Below, piece after piece: positions 30,044 through 37,763 of a stretch of 37,763 nt of DNA. Numbering within the stretch: the first letter of the stretch is position 1; each line of letters opens with the position of its first letter. A program made the translations under genes and the position numbers. The notes below the pieces were generated by a model. That model made no database searches and was not told the origin of the DNA. It saw only the letters and a program-made list of their open reading frames with translations. The DNA is taken from the NCBI GenBank assembly GCA_902478605.1, contig CABSLQ010000030.1:1-37763 (forward strand). The letters are read 5' to 3'. This stretch comes from an uncultured Oscillospiraceae bacterium. GTDB lineage: Bacteria > Bacillota > Clostridia > Oscillospirales > Acutalibacteraceae.

Positions 30044-30475
30044 TCAAATATCATCGTCGTCGTCATCGTCGTCATCATCCACCGTGTCGTTGGTGTCGTG
30101 GATGGTATCGACCGTCTGCACCGCCCATTTTTTGATGGACATCTTGTTGCGGTCCGCGCCCGTCTCGATGATCAGGGAATCCTCCTTGATGTTGACCACA
30201 CGGCCGCAGATGCCGCCGATGGTGGTGATCTCGTCGCCGACACGCATGTTGTTGCGCATTTTCTGCTCTTCCTTCTGCTTTTTGCGCTGCGGCCGGATCA
30301 TGATGAAATACATCAGCACGATGATCAGAATAAGCGGACCGAAATTCAGCAGCAGAGCCAGAGCCGACTGTCCGGCGGTCGGCTGCTGTGCCGCAGAAGC
30401 GGTGGCAGAACCCGCCGCGGATGCCACCGCCGAGCCGGTCGCTTCTCCCGCCGCCAGAATCGCATGCAAATTCAA
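30044..30475 (-). CDS. yajC: YajC, preprotein translocase accessory subunit
   Basis: 143 residues. One transmembrane helix (ALLLNFGPLILIIVLMYFIMI) is followed by RPQRKKQKEEQKMRNNMRVGDEITTIGGICGRVVNI, the diagnostic YajC block. The Ala/Ser-rich stretch before the helix and a C-terminal tail of ten consecutive Asp plus Ile are unusual. TTG 30475 is the preferred start: GGAGG (30484-30488) is eight bases away, whereas the upstream GTG is fused to the ribosome site. Its own promoter (30503-30531) lies between it and tgt. YajC binds SecDF-YidC in the membrane. Confidence 0.92.
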   Translation of the reverse strand: MNLHAILAAGEATGSAVASAAGSATASAAQQPTAGQSALALLLNFGPLILIIVLMYFIMIRPQRKKQKEEQKMRNNMRVGDEITTIGGICGRVVNIKEDSLIIETGADRNKMSIKKWAVQTVDTIHDTNDTVDDDDDDDDDDI

Positions 30476-30502
30476 ATACAGCACCTCCTAAAAATCCTTT
30501 TC

Positions 30503-30531
30503 ATTATAGCCGTTTTTTGGCCTGATAGCAA
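30503..30531 (-). promoter_or_regulatory. sigma-A promoter of yajC
   Basis: On the minus strand, TTGCTA (30531-30526), 17-bp spacer, TATAAT (30508-30503), inside the tgt-yajC gap. Confidence 0.65.
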
Positions 30532-30554
30532 GTCCCAATAAAAAAATTTACAAT

Positions 30555-31682
30555 TTAGATACGGGTATCCAGAACCGGTGCGTATTTCCTGTAAAAATCC
30601 ATAAAATTCCCCGCCTCCAGACTCTCCCGAATGCGCTCCATCAGGGTATTGTAGAAATACAGGTTATGCATGACACTCAGGCGCATGGCGAGCATCTCGT
30701 CCGCCTTGAACAGATGGCGCAGATAGGCGCGGGAATGCCGCCGGCAGGTCGGGCAGTCGCACGCCTCGTCGATGGGCGCCATATCCTTTTCGTACTTCTG
30801 GTTGAGCAGGTTGCGCCGGCCGCTCCAGGTGAACACATGCCCGTGCCGGGCGTTGCGCGCCGGCATGACGCAGTCGAACAGATCCACCCCGCGCCGCACG
30901 CCTTCCAGAATGTTGACCGGGGTGCCCACCCCCATCAGATACCGCGGCTTGTCCGCCGGCATGAAGGGCTCCACCGCCTCAATAATGCGGTACATATCGG
31001 CTGTCGGCTCCCCCACCGCCAGGCCGCCGATGGCGTAGCCGTCCAAATCCAGCTCGGCAATCCGCTGCATATGCTCCACTCGCAGGTCGTCAAAGGTGCA
31101 GCCCTGGTTGATGCCGAAGAGCATCTGCCGGGGATTGAGGGTGTCGGGCAGGCTGTTCAGCCGCCGCATCTCCGCCTGACACCGCACCAGCCAGCGGATC
31201 GTGCGGGCGCAGGACTCCTTGGCGTAGGTGTATTCCGCCGGATTTTCCACGCATTCGTCGAAGGCCATCGCAATGGTGGAACCCAGGTTGGACTGGATAC
31301 GCATGCTCTCCTCCGGGCCGATAAACAGCTTTTTCCCGTCCACGTGAGAGGCGAAATGCACCCCTTCCTCCCGGATTTTGCGCAGCCCGGCAAGGGAAAA
31401 GACCTGAAAGCCGCCGCTGTCGGTCAGAATCGGCCCGTCCCAGCCGGTGAACCGATGCAGGCCGCCCAGCTCCCGCACCAGCCCGTCCCCCGGGCGCACA
31501 TGCAGGTGGTAGGTGTTGCACAGCTGCACCTGGCATTTCAGCTCTTTCAAATCATAGGCGGAGACCGCCCCCTTGATGGCACCGCAGGTCGCCACGTTCA
31601 TGAACGCCGGCGTGTGTACCGTCCCGTGGGGCGTTTCAAACACGCCCAGGCGGGCACGCCCTTCCATTTTCCGTATCTGCAT
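30555..31682 (-). CDS. tgt: queuine tRNA-ribosyltransferase
   Basis: 375 residues, the standard length. Landmarks: HTPAFMNVATCGAIKG, CNTYHLHVRPG, the catalytic Asp in LTDSGGFQVFSL, GINQGCTFDDLR, YAIGGLAVGEP, RYLMGVGTP, and the nucleophile region FDCVMPARNARHGHVFT. A zinc site is formed by CDCPTCRRHSRAYLRHL. It swaps guanine 34 of tRNAs for Asp, Asn, His and Tyr with a queuine precursor. ATG 31682 has AAAGGATT upstream; a longer in-frame extension is unsupported. It is 16 bp after gluQ, which modifies Q34 of the Asp tRNA, so the two work in sequence. Confidence 0.96.
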   Translation of the reverse strand: MQIRKMEGRARLGVFETPHGTVHTPAFMNVATCGAIKGAVSAYDLKELKCQVQLCNTYHLHVRPGDGLVRELGGLHRFTGWDGPILTDSGGFQVFSLAGLRKIREEGVHFASHVDGKKLFIGPEESMRIQSNLGSTIAMAFDECVENPAEYTYAKESCARTIRWLVRCQAEMRRLNSLPDTLNPRQMLFGINQGCTFDDLRVEHMQRIAELDLDGYAIGGLAVGEPTADMYRIIEAVEPFMPADKPRYLMGVGTPVNILEGVRRGVDLFDCVMPARNARHGHVFTWSGRRNLLNQKYEKDMAPIDEACDCPTCRRHSRAYLRHLFKADEMLAMRLSVMHNLYFYNTLMERIRESLEAGNFMDFYRKYAPVLDTRI

Positions 31683-31698
31683 GTCGGCAATCCTTTCT

Positions 31699-32652
31699 CT
31701 AAGCAAACAGCCCGGCGGGCAGTCGGATATCCGCCCGCGGGATCTTATTCCAGTCAAAAACAGCCAGCAGGTCCTGCGGCCGTGCGGCCTCCGGCCTGTC
31801 CAGCAGTCCGGCCGCAAAAGCCAGCCGGCCCGTGATGTCCGCCGCAGTCAGCCCCCGCGCCCGCAGCGCGTCCAAATCCAGATCGGCATCCCGCTTGGCC
31901 AGCCGCCGTCCGTCCGGGGCGAGCAGCAGCGGCACGTGCCGGAACCGGGGCGGCTCCCAGCCGAACAGCTTATACAGATACAGCTGCCGCGGCGTGGACG
32001 CGAGCAGATCCCGGCCGCGCACCACCTCGGTGATGCCCATGGCCGCGTCATCCGCCACCACCGCCAGCTGATACGCAAACACGCCGTCCGCCCGCCGCAG
32101 CACGATGTCGCCGCATTCGGCGGCCAGCCGCTGCGCCTGTTCGCCGTAATGTCCATCCGTAAAGCGAACCACCTTGTCGGGCATAATCAGGCGCATGGCC
32201 GGCGGCCGGCGGCGATATCCCGCGGCGATGTCGGCGGCGGAAAGGGTGCGGCAACGGCCGGTATACAGCGGTTCGCCATCCGCCGTGTGCGGCGCCTCGG
32301 CCGCATGGAGGGCGGCACGGCTGCAAAAGCAGGGGTACACAAGGCCGCGGGCGCGCAGTCTCTCATACAGCTCCGTATACCAGGCGGTGCGCTGACTCTG
32401 AAAATAGGGGGCGTGGGGTCCGCCGCGGCTCCCCCCCTCGTCCCAGTCGAGACCGAGAAAGAGGAAGTCTTCTTCAATCCGGCGGGCCATGTCCGGCGAG
32501 GAACGCCCGGGATCGAGATCCTCGATGCGCAGCACCACGCGCCCGCCCGCTGCCCTGGCAGACAGCCAGGCCACCAGTGCACACAGCAGATTCCCCAGAT
32601 GCATGCGCCCGCTTGGAGTCGGCGCAAACCGGCCCACGACCTCTTCCGGCAT
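31699..32652 (-). CDS. gluQ: glutamyl-Q tRNA(Asp) synthetase
   Basis: 317 residues: a class-I GluRS-like catalytic core without the anticodon-binding half. The HIGH motif is APTPSGRMHLGN, the KMSKS counterpart is RRLAKRDAD, and VLRIEDLD is the usual Glu-recognition stretch. A zinc site is suggested by CFC and YTGRC (C-x-C ... Y ... C). Attaches glutamate to the queuosine at position 34 of tRNA-Asp. ATG 32652 follows GGTGG; a 38-codon upstream extension is unsupported. It leads the unit with tgt and has a good promoter (32687-32715). Confidence 0.93.
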   Translation of the reverse strand: MPEEVVGRFAPTPSGRMHLGNLLCALVAWLSARAAGGRVVLRIEDLDPGRSSPDMARRIEEDFLFLGLDWDEGGSRGGPHAPYFQSQRTAWYTELYERLRARGLVYPCFCSRAALHAAEAPHTADGEPLYTGRCRTLSAADIAAGYRRRPPAMRLIMPDKVVRFTDGHYGEQAQRLAAECGDIVLRRADGVFAYQLAVVADDAAMGITEVVRGRDLLASTPRQLYLYKLFGWEPPRFRHVPLLLAPDGRRLAKRDADLDLDALRARGLTAADITGRLAFAAGLLDRPEAARPQDLLAVFDWNKIPRADIRLPAGLFA

Positions 32653-32686
32653 TCTTCCACCCCCTGCCTGTCTTCCACAACGTTTT

Positions 32687-32715
32687 ATTATAAAGCGCGG
32701 CCCGGCAGAAAGCAA
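32687..32715 (-). promoter_or_regulatory. sigma-A promoter of gluQ-tgt
   Basis: On the minus strand, TTGCTT (32715-32710), 17-bp spacer, TATAAT (32692-32687), 35 bp before the gluQ start. Confidence 0.7.
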
Positions 32716-32745
32716 ACAAAACTTTTCCGCCGGACCGTTTCCCGC

Positions 32746-32783
32746 CAAAAAGGTTCGCCGCAGCATGGTTATGCTGCGGCGAA
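32746..32783 (-). terminator. terminator of the Bce transporter operon
   Basis: A perfect 13-bp stem (32754-32766 with 32771-32783), loop GGTT, then CCTTTTT on the minus strand. It lies 8 bp after the permease stop. Confidence 0.88.
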
Positions 32784-32791
32784 TCTTCTGT

Positions 32792-34828
32792 TCAGTTTTC
32801 GTCTCTGGCGCCGCTCACAATGGCGTAATACGCCCGGGAGGTGATACGGTATACCAGAATATAGAACACCGCGAAGATGAGGAAGCAGAAGACGTTGACC
32901 AGAATCAGCAGCCGCAGGTTGCCCATGCCGAACAGGGCCAGCAGCTTGTAGATCAGCGGGAAGGCAAAGGCCAGATGCACCCCAGCGGCCAGCAGCGGCA
33001 GGAAAAACACGGTCAGCACCTGGGAATTGATGCTTTTCCGGATCTCCTTTTTGGTCATGCCGACCTTCTGCATGATGGCAAAGCGGGACTGGTCCTCGTA
33101 CCCTTCGGTTATCTGCTTGTAGTACATGATGAGCACGGCGGCAAAGAGGAAAACCACCCCCAGCAGGATGCCCAGGAAAAACAGACCGCCGTACAGCCCG
33201 TAAAAGCCGGCCCGTTCCTTGGCGACGCCGTCGCACGCGATGGCGAACGTCTCGGTATCATAAGGCCGCAGCTGCTCCTCAAGGCGCGATTGCAGCGCAC
33301 TCTGCTCTTCGTCGCTGCCGTCCAGATCAAACGCGTACAGCCAGTGCAGCTGCACCAGGCGGTCGCCGTTAAAATTGGCCAGCGTCCAGAGGCTCTCCAC
33401 CAGGGTGGAGAAGTCGGGCACGAAGATGTACATAGTGGGGATCACCTGCATGGCGTCCGTGCCATTGTCCACAAAGCGGTCCGCTGTTTTTTTGACCTGC
33501 AGCACCCGATCCCCCACCGCAATCGTGTCCCGGTCATAGGTGGATTTGGTGGTATACAGAATTGCCTCGCCCGGCTGCAGCGTTTCATTTTGTCCCATCA
33601 GCCGGTTGTAATCTTCTAGCGGCACGATGAAGATCTGCCATATGTCGGCATAGGAGTTGAGCTGAAACCCATACAGGCCGGAATCCTCGGTCGCGATGCG
33701 GCCGTCCTGCAGATAGCCGGCGAAATCGGCCAGGCGGTATTCCAGCACGTTGCCGGCGGTCTGCCCGGCTTCCTGCACCGTCTGGTTGACCTTGGCGCGC
33801 ACCGCCGCAGGGGTGTCCGAGGTGAGTAGCGACAGATCGCTTACCGTGGCGTCCAGGTTGATATGCCGCGGATAGCGGGTGCGCAGGCTGTCCTCGGTGC
33901 CGCTGTACAGGCTGACGGTGGAGGAGAGCATCACCAGCACCATGGTGCACAGCACGCAGATGGAGGCCAGACCCGCCCCGTTGCGCCGCATGCGGTATAC
34001 CATGGAGGACACCGAGACAAAGTGGTTGGTTTTGTAATAATACTTCTTGTTCTTCTGCAAAAGCCGGCAGACGGCCACCGAACCCGCGATAAACAGCAGG
34101 TAGGTGGCGACGATGACCATCACGACTGCCACGAAAAACCAGACCAGCGCCGTCACCGGCTCTTCGATGGTGACCGCCAGGTAGTAGGCAGCGCCCAGGA
34201 TTACGGCGCCCAGCAGTGCGAAAAACCAGTTGGCCCGGGGCGGCTTTTCGCCCGCGTTTTCGCTGCGCAGCAGCTCGACCGGGTTGGCCAGATGGATCTG
34301 CCGCAGCGTGTTGAGCAACAGCAGGCCGAAGATAATCGCAAAGAGGACCAGCGTCTGCCAAATCGCCCCCGGTTCCACCGACAGGTAGTAGGAGGCGTCC
34401 GCCTGCAGAAGATTCACCATGCCCAGCTCGGCAAATTTGGACAGCAGGATGCCGGCGCCCAGGCCCACCGCCAGCGCAATAAGCGCGATGAACAGGCTTT
34501 CCCACAGCAGGATCCGCGCGATGTTCCATTTGCCCATGCCGAGAATGTTGTACAGACCGAATTCCTTTTTCCGCCGCCGGATCAGAAAGGAGTTGGTGTA
34601 AAACAGGAACAGCAGGGCGAACACGCCGATGACGCCGCGGCCCAGGCTCAGCATGCTCTGCATGGTGTCCCCGCCCGGCAGGCTTTTGAGCACCGGGCTG
34701 GTGCTCAGAAAGTTGACGATGTAAAACATCATGACCATGCCGATGCACGTCAGGATATACGGGAGGTACAGCCGTTTGTTCTGGCGCATGCCCGTCCACG
34801 CCAGCCGGGGATAAAAGCCCGTTTTCAT
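32792..34828 (-). CDS. BceB-type ABC transporter permease (FtsX-like)
   Basis: 678 residues. About ten membrane helices: one at the N-terminus (LPYILTCIGMVMMFYIVNFL), three with the FtsX core, two pairs in the middle, then a roughly 220-residue extracellular domain (about 315-535) and three C-terminal helices. The large loop between helices 7 and 8 is the diagnostic feature of BceB/VraG permeases, which handle peptide antibiotics such as bacitracin and lantibiotics by freeing lipid II-cycle targets. Its ATG overlaps the stop of the ATPase gene (ATGA). A two-component system upstream completes the module. The target peptide cannot be read from sequence. Confidence 0.92.
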   Translation of the reverse strand: MKTGFYPRLAWTGMRQNKRLYLPYILTCIGMVMMFYIVNFLSTSPVLKSLPGGDTMQSMLSLGRGVIGVFALLFLFYTNSFLIRRRKKEFGLYNILGMGKWNIARILLWESLFIALIALAVGLGAGILLSKFAELGMVNLLQADASYYLSVEPGAIWQTLVLFAIIFGLLLLNTLRQIHLANPVELLRSENAGEKPPRANWFFALLGAVILGAAYYLAVTIEEPVTALVWFFVAVVMVIVATYLLFIAGSVAVCRLLQKNKKYYYKTNHFVSVSSMVYRMRRNGAGLASICVLCTMVLVMLSSTVSLYSGTEDSLRTRYPRHINLDATVSDLSLLTSDTPAAVRAKVNQTVQEAGQTAGNVLEYRLADFAGYLQDGRIATEDSGLYGFQLNSYADIWQIFIVPLEDYNRLMGQNETLQPGEAILYTTKSTYDRDTIAVGDRVLQVKKTADRFVDNGTDAMQVIPTMYIFVPDFSTLVESLWTLANFNGDRLVQLHWLYAFDLDGSDEEQSALQSRLEEQLRPYDTETFAIACDGVAKERAGFYGLYGGLFFLGILLGVVFLFAAVLIMYYKQITEGYEDQSRFAIMQKVGMTKKEIRKSINSQVLTVFFLPLLAAGVHLAFAFPLIYKLLALFGMGNLRLLILVNVFCFLIFAVFYILVYRITSRAYYAIVSGARDEN

Positions 34829-35589
34829 CGTCTGTCACCGCCCGTCGCCAGCAGGGTCAGCGTATCGCTGATCTTCTGATACAGCTGCTCGTCGGTGCTG
34901 TTCCCGCGATAAATCTGATGGAACACTTCCCCGTCCTTGATGAAGAGCACCCGGCCCGCATGGCTGGCTGCCTTGACCGAGTGGGTCACCATCAGAATGG
35001 TCTGGCCGCCGCCGTTAATCTCGCTGAACAGACGCAGCAGCTCGTCGGTCGCCCGGGAATCAAGCGCGCCGGTCGGTTCGTCCGCCAGCACGAGGCGCGG
35101 CGAGGTGATCAGCGCCCGCGCCACCGCCGCCCGCTGCTTTTGGCCGCCCGACACCTCGTAGGGGTATTTTTTGAGCAAGTCGGCGATGCCCAGCTGCGCC
35201 GCAAGAGGGGTCAGCTTCTTTTTCATTTCGGCGTAATGCTTGCCGGCCAGCACCAGCGGCAGATAGATGTTGTCCTCCAGCGAAAAGGTATCCAGCAGAT
35301 TGAAATCCTGAAACACAAAGCCCAGGTTATCCCGCCGGAAGGCGGCGATTTCCCCGTCCCGGATTTTGGACAGATCCCGCCCTTCCAGCAGCACGGTGCC
35401 CCCCGTCGGCTTATCCAGCGCGGCGAGAATGTTGAGCAGGGTGGTTTTGCCCGATCCCGATTCGCCCATGATGGCGACGTATTCGCCCTCCTCCACGGTG
35501 AAGGAGACGTTTTTGAGGGCTTCCACCGTATTCCCGCCGAACCGGGTGGTATAGGTTTTGCGAAGCCCGCTGACTTCCAGAATGCTCAT
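34825..35589 (-). CDS. BceA-type ABC transporter ATP-binding protein
   Basis: 254 residues of the MacB/BceA ATPase group. Walker A GESGSGKT (42-49), Q-loop FVFQDFNLLD, signature EVSGGQKQR, Walker B LVLADEPTGALD, and H-loop VTHS are all intact. GGAGG lies eleven bases before ATG 35589. A BceR-type box (35681-35696) and a -10 element lie upstream. It is translationally coupled to the permease. It powers the target-protection transporter and probably forms a sensory complex with the histidine kinase. Confidence 0.94.
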   Translation of the reverse strand: MSILEVSGLRKTYTTRFGGNTVEALKNVSFTVEEGEYVAIMGESGSGKTTLLNILAALDKPTGGTVLLEGRDLSKIRDGEIAAFRRDNLGFVFQDFNLLDTFSLEDNIYLPLVLAGKHYAEMKKKLTPLAAQLGIADLLKKYPYEVSGGQKQRAAVARALITSPRLVLADEPTGALDSRATDELLRLFSEINGGGQTILMVTHSVKAASHAGRVLFIKDGEVFHQIYRGNSTDEQLYQKISDTLTLLATGGDRR

Positions 35590-35612
35590 GGCGATTCCTC
35601 CTGTGTAATGAA

Positions 35613-35640
35613 CTGTCCCCAGTATACCCGAAAAGGACAG
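35613..35640 (-). promoter_or_regulatory. inducible promoter of bceAB-like genes
   Basis: On the minus strand a TATACT -10 (35626-35621) has no good -35 at 17 bp, as expected for an activator-dependent promoter. The -10 is flanked by an inverted repeat, GGACAG (35640-35635) and CTGTCC on the plus strand (35613-35618), which might be an additional operator. Confidence 0.5.
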
Positions 35641-35680
35641 CCCGGCGCCATCGAATCGGCTTACATTTCCCCCGTCTCTT

Positions 35681-35696
35681 CTTACAGTTTTGTAAG
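35681..35696. promoter_or_regulatory. BceR-type response regulator binding site
   Basis: CTTACA-GTTT-TGTAAG is a perfect 6-bp inverted repeat that fits the BceR-family consensus TNACA-N4-TGTAA exactly. It lies about 55-75 bp upstream of the -10 of the ABC genes, the usual distance. A lone TTACA half-site is at 35661-35665. Confidence 0.75.
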
Positions 35697-35780
35697 GAGT
35701 TCCGCACAACGGCATCGGCAACGTGGCCGGCTCTCCCCCCCCGTTCTGCGGCCTGAGCAGACGACCCGCCCGGATGGCTC

Positions 35781-35816
35781 AAAAGCGGGAGAAATCCTGC
35801 GATCTCTCCCGCTTTT
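35781..35816. terminator. bidirectional terminator between kinase and ABC genes
   Basis: AAAAGCGGGAGA (35781-35792) pairs with TCTCCCGCTTTT (35805-35816). It lies 19 bp after the kinase stop, so the regulator/kinase and ABC genes are separate transcripts. Confidence 0.8.
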
Positions 35817-35835
35817 ATTCTCCTTTCCGGAGCGG

Positions 35836-36828
35836 TTATTCGGTTTGCAGGCGGCGGCTTTCCAGATACAGGCGCACAACGGTGCCGCTGTCGGGCGAGG
35901 AATTGACCGCGATGCGGTGCCCCAGATTCTGGCAGATGCGCCGGCACAGATACAGACCAATGCCGCTGGCCCGCTTGTCGCTGCGGCCGTTGTAGCCGGT
36001 GTATCCCTTTTCAAAAATGCGGGGCAGATCCTCGGGGGCGATGCCGATGCCGGTGTCCCGGATGCACAGCGTTTTGGGGGACTCCAGCTCGATGGTGATG
36101 GAGCCGGCCGGCGTGTATTTGAGCGCGTTGGAAAGCACCTGCTCCACCACAAAGGCGAGCCACTTTTCATCGGTCAGCACCCGGGTGTTCAGCGGCGCAT
36201 AATGCAGCTGGATCTTTCGGCGGATGAACTGGCCGGCGAATTTGTGCACCGCCGGCCGCACAACGGCGTCCAGGTCGCATTCCGCAAAGACGTAATCGGT
36301 GGATCCGGCATCCAGGCGCAGATAGCACAGCACCATCTCCACATACTGCTCAATGCGCAGCAGGTCTTCGGTCAGCCGGCGCGCCAGCTCCGTATCCTCG
36401 TTTTGCAGGTGCAGGCGCATCGACGCGATGGGCGTCTTAATCTGGTGCGCCCAGATGGTGTAATATTCCACCATATCCGCATACCGGCGCTCCATCCGGT
36501 TTTCGAGATCCCGCTGCTCCTCCCGTAACGCCTCGATAATCTGCTGGTAGTCGCTCTCCGCCAGGCTCACGGGGTCGGGCAGCGTGTCCATAAGCGCGGC
36601 GGACAGCCGGCGCACCTCCTCAAGCTGCCGGTGCCGGCGCCAGGTCCGCCGCACATCCACCGCCAGGAATAGAATACCCACCGCCGCACATACCAGCGCC
36701 GGATACAGCACCGCGCCCGCCGGCAGGTGATACAGCAGAAAAGCGCACAAAAACACCAGACAAAAGAGAAGAAACACACCGAATCCCACCCGGTGCTGCT
36801 TCCAATAAGCGGCAATAAAGGCTTTCAT
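35836..36828 (-). CDS. BceS-type intramembrane-sensing histidine kinase
   Basis: 330 residues. Two helices (about 15-33 and 38-57) separated by only a few outside residues, so it has no room for a ligand-binding domain: the BceS layout, in which the ABC transporter is the sensor. A coiled segment leads to the phospho-acceptor H128 in IWAHQIKTP, and the ATPase domain has N-box EQVLSNALKYTP, G1 DTGIGIAPED, F-box IFEKGYTGYNG and G2 SGIGLYLCRR. ATG 36828 has AAAGGAAG upstream. The regulator gene ends 31 bp upstream; expected to phosphorylate it. Confidence 0.93.
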   Translation of the reverse strand: MKAFIAAYWKQHRVGFGVFLLFCLVFLCAFLLYHLPAGAVLYPALVCAAVGILFLAVDVRRTWRRHRQLEEVRRLSAALMDTLPDPVSLAESDYQQIIEALREEQRDLENRMERRYADMVEYYTIWAHQIKTPIASMRLHLQNEDTELARRLTEDLLRIEQYVEMVLCYLRLDAGSTDYVFAECDLDAVVRPAVHKFAGQFIRRKIQLHYAPLNTRVLTDEKWLAFVVEQVLSNALKYTPAGSITIELESPKTLCIRDTGIGIAPEDLPRIFEKGYTGYNGRSDKRASGIGLYLCRRICQNLGHRIAVNSSPDSGTVVRLYLESRRLQTE

Positions 36829-36859
36829 AGGTCTTCCTTTCCCCGGCGGCCGTCCCCGG

Positions 36860-37531
36860 TCAGGTGAGGATATAGCCGACGCCGAATTTGGTGGTGATGA
36901 ATTCCCGCAGCCCCGCGGCGTCCAGCTTTTTGCGCAGCCGGTTGACATTAACCGTCAGGGTGTTTTCATCCACAAAGCTGTCCGTTTCCCACAGGCGCTC
37001 CATCAGCTTTTCCCGGCTGACCACCTTCCCCTTGTTCTGCATGAGGGCGAGCAGGATGCGGTATTCGTTTTTGGTCAGGGAAATGCTCTGGTTGTCATAG
37101 GTCAGCGTGTTGTCCCCGGTATTCAGCAGGGCGCCGCGATGTTCCAGCACGGGCACCGCCGCCGCGAAGTCGTACGTACGGCGCAGCAGCGCCTGGATCT
37201 TGGCGATGAGTACGCTTTGATCAAATGGTTTGGCGATAAAATCATCCGCACCGAGGTTCATGGCCATGACGATGTTCATATTGTCCGAAGCGGAGGAGAT
37301 GAACACGATGGGCACCTTGGACACCCGGCGGATTTCGCCGCACCAGTGATAGCCGTCATAAAAGGGCAGCTTGATGTCCAGCAGCACCAAATGGGGATTG
37401 TACGCCGCAAATTCCGCCAGCACGTTGCGGAAATCCACGGCACAGCGGGCGTCCAATCCCCAGGTCTGCGCCTGCGTCCGGATGGCATCCGCAATCCCCC
37501 GGTCATCCTCCACAATGAAAATGCGATACAA
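36860..37531 (-). CDS. BceR-type OmpR-family response regulator
   Basis: 223 residues. Receiver domain (1-118) with acidic pair E8-D9-D10, phospho-acceptor D52 in LLDIKLP and K101 in AKPFD. Winged-helix output domain (about 130-223) with LTKNEYRILLALMQNKGKVVSREKLME and NVNRLRKKL, the OmpR/PhoB type. TTG 37531 is chosen: AAGGAAGG is eight bases upstream and it gives the standard MYRIFIVEDD beginning. A sigma-A promoter lies at 37622-37650. Its probable target is the box at 35681-35696. Confidence 0.94.
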   Translation of the reverse strand: MYRIFIVEDDRGIADAIRTQAQTWGLDARCAVDFRNVLAEFAAYNPHLVLLDIKLPFYDGYHWCGEIRRVSKVPIVFISSASDNMNIVMAMNLGADDFIAKPFDQSVLIAKIQALLRRTYDFAAAVPVLEHRGALLNTGDNTLTYDNQSISLTKNEYRILLALMQNKGKVVSREKLMERLWETDSFVDENTLTVNVNRLRKKLDAAGLREFITTKFGVGYILT

Positions 37532-37621
37532 CGGCGATCCCTTCCTTTTATTCGCCTGCCCATGGGCGTGTAAAAAACAACGGCGCAGGGAGGCCATCCC
37601 CACACCGCTTTCACTGTCTCT

Positions 37622-37650
37622 ATCCTATCAGGTTCCCGTCCAAAAGTCAA
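37622..37650 (-). promoter_or_regulatory. sigma-A promoter of the response regulator-kinase genes
   Basis: On the minus strand, TTGACT (37650-37645), 17-bp spacer, TAGGAT (37627-37622), about 90 bp before the TTG start. Confidence 0.65.
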
Positions 37651-37671
37651 CGCTTTCGATCTGTACTGCCG

Positions 37672-37707
37672 AAAAAAGGCCCGCGGATTTGCACAAATCC
37701 GCGGGCC
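37672..37707 (-). terminator. intrinsic terminator near the right edge
   Basis: GGCCCGCGGATTTG (37678-37691) pairs with its complement (37694-37707) over two bases. On the minus strand TTTTTT follows. It would end a minus-strand transcript entering from outside the window, or insulate the regulator promoter. Confidence 0.75.
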
Positions 37708-37747
37708 GCAGCTTGTCAAAGAAGTCGCCAAAAGGCGGCTTTTTTGG

Positions 37748-37763
37748 TATAATGGAGAGGAGG
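37748..37763 (+). promoter_or_regulatory. extended -10 and ribosome site of an off-window gene
   Basis: TGG-TATAAT (-10 at 37748-37753) is followed by GAGAGGAGG at the very end. The -35 is weak, and a small GCC/GGC hairpin precedes the element. A plus-strand gene probably starts a few bases beyond the window. The short distance from -10 to ribosome site means a nearly absent leader. Confidence 0.45.

Noticed and set aside
1..37763. CRISPR array, tRNA or rRNA genes, intact insertion sequences, prophage
   Set aside because: No regular repeat-spacer pattern, cloverleaf or rRNA signature, transposase or structural phage gene was seen anywhere in the window. The recombinase alone is not enough to call an element.

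Overview
The window looks like chromosome of a GC-rich, endospore-forming Clostridia, most likely an Oscillospirales/Ruminococcaceae-type gut Firmicute. The evidence is the ctsR-mcsA-mcsB-clpC heat-shock operon, a SpoIIM-like protein behind a sigma-E-like promoter, the SCIFF peptide with its radical-SAM maturase, a Bce-type peptide-antibiotic module, strong AGGAGG ribosome sites, and frequent TTG/GTG starts. Coding sequence is dense and compositionally even. There is no rRNA, tRNA, CRISPR array or intact insertion sequence that I can recognise.

Layout. 1-2.1 kb: a small plus-strand transcript-like stretch with a strong terminator, then minus-strand genes for an E2-acyltransferase-like protein, a bacterial PH-domain protein and a 42-residue Cys-rich membrane peptide. 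2.3-6.9 kb: ctsR-mcsA-mcsB-clpC behind a sigma-A promoter covered by three CtsR boxes. 6.9-13 kb: an operon for two ABC exporter half-subunits, each with a PH-like region and a zinc ribbon before the membrane domain, a DUF1854 protein between them, and a GNAT-cytidine deaminase fusion whose frame stays open through its own terminator. 13-15.9 kb (minus): two paralogous RING/zinc-ribbon membrane proteins and galU. 16.1-22.4 kb (plus): murD, two M42 aminopeptidases, a GNAT, a Dph6-like ATP pyrophosphatase and a PLP-dependent methionine gamma-lyase-like enzyme. 22.4-23.8 kb: a divergent GNAT and a pyridoxal-kinase-type kinase. 23.8-26 kb: a roughly 620-bp intergenic scar with 13-bp repeats and a possible integrase relic, followed by a Xer-type tyrosine recombinase and a GNAT. 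26-28 kb (minus): spoIIM-like and a DUF624 membrane gene. 28-32.7 kb (minus): gluQ, tgt, yajC, a TIGR04086 membrane protein, SCIFF and its maturase. 32.8-37.6 kb (minus): response regulator, histidine kinase, ABC ATPase and FtsX-like permease of a Bce module, with a consensus BceR-type box upstream of the ABC genes. An extended -10 and a Shine-Dalgarno at the right edge point to a plus-strand gene starting just outside.

How the genes work together. CtsR represses the protein-arginine-phosphorylation/ClpC quality-control system that removes it on stress. The Bce kinase and regulator read the flux of the transporter they induce. SCIFF is made at higher level than its maturase through an attenuator between them. 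SpoIIM and the DUF624 protein appear co-transcribed in the mother cell during sporulation. The least explained units are the zinc-ribbon ABC/DUF1854 exporter operon, the RING-like membrane pair upstream of galU, the non-stop GNAT-deaminase frame and the repeat-flanked scar next to the recombinase.
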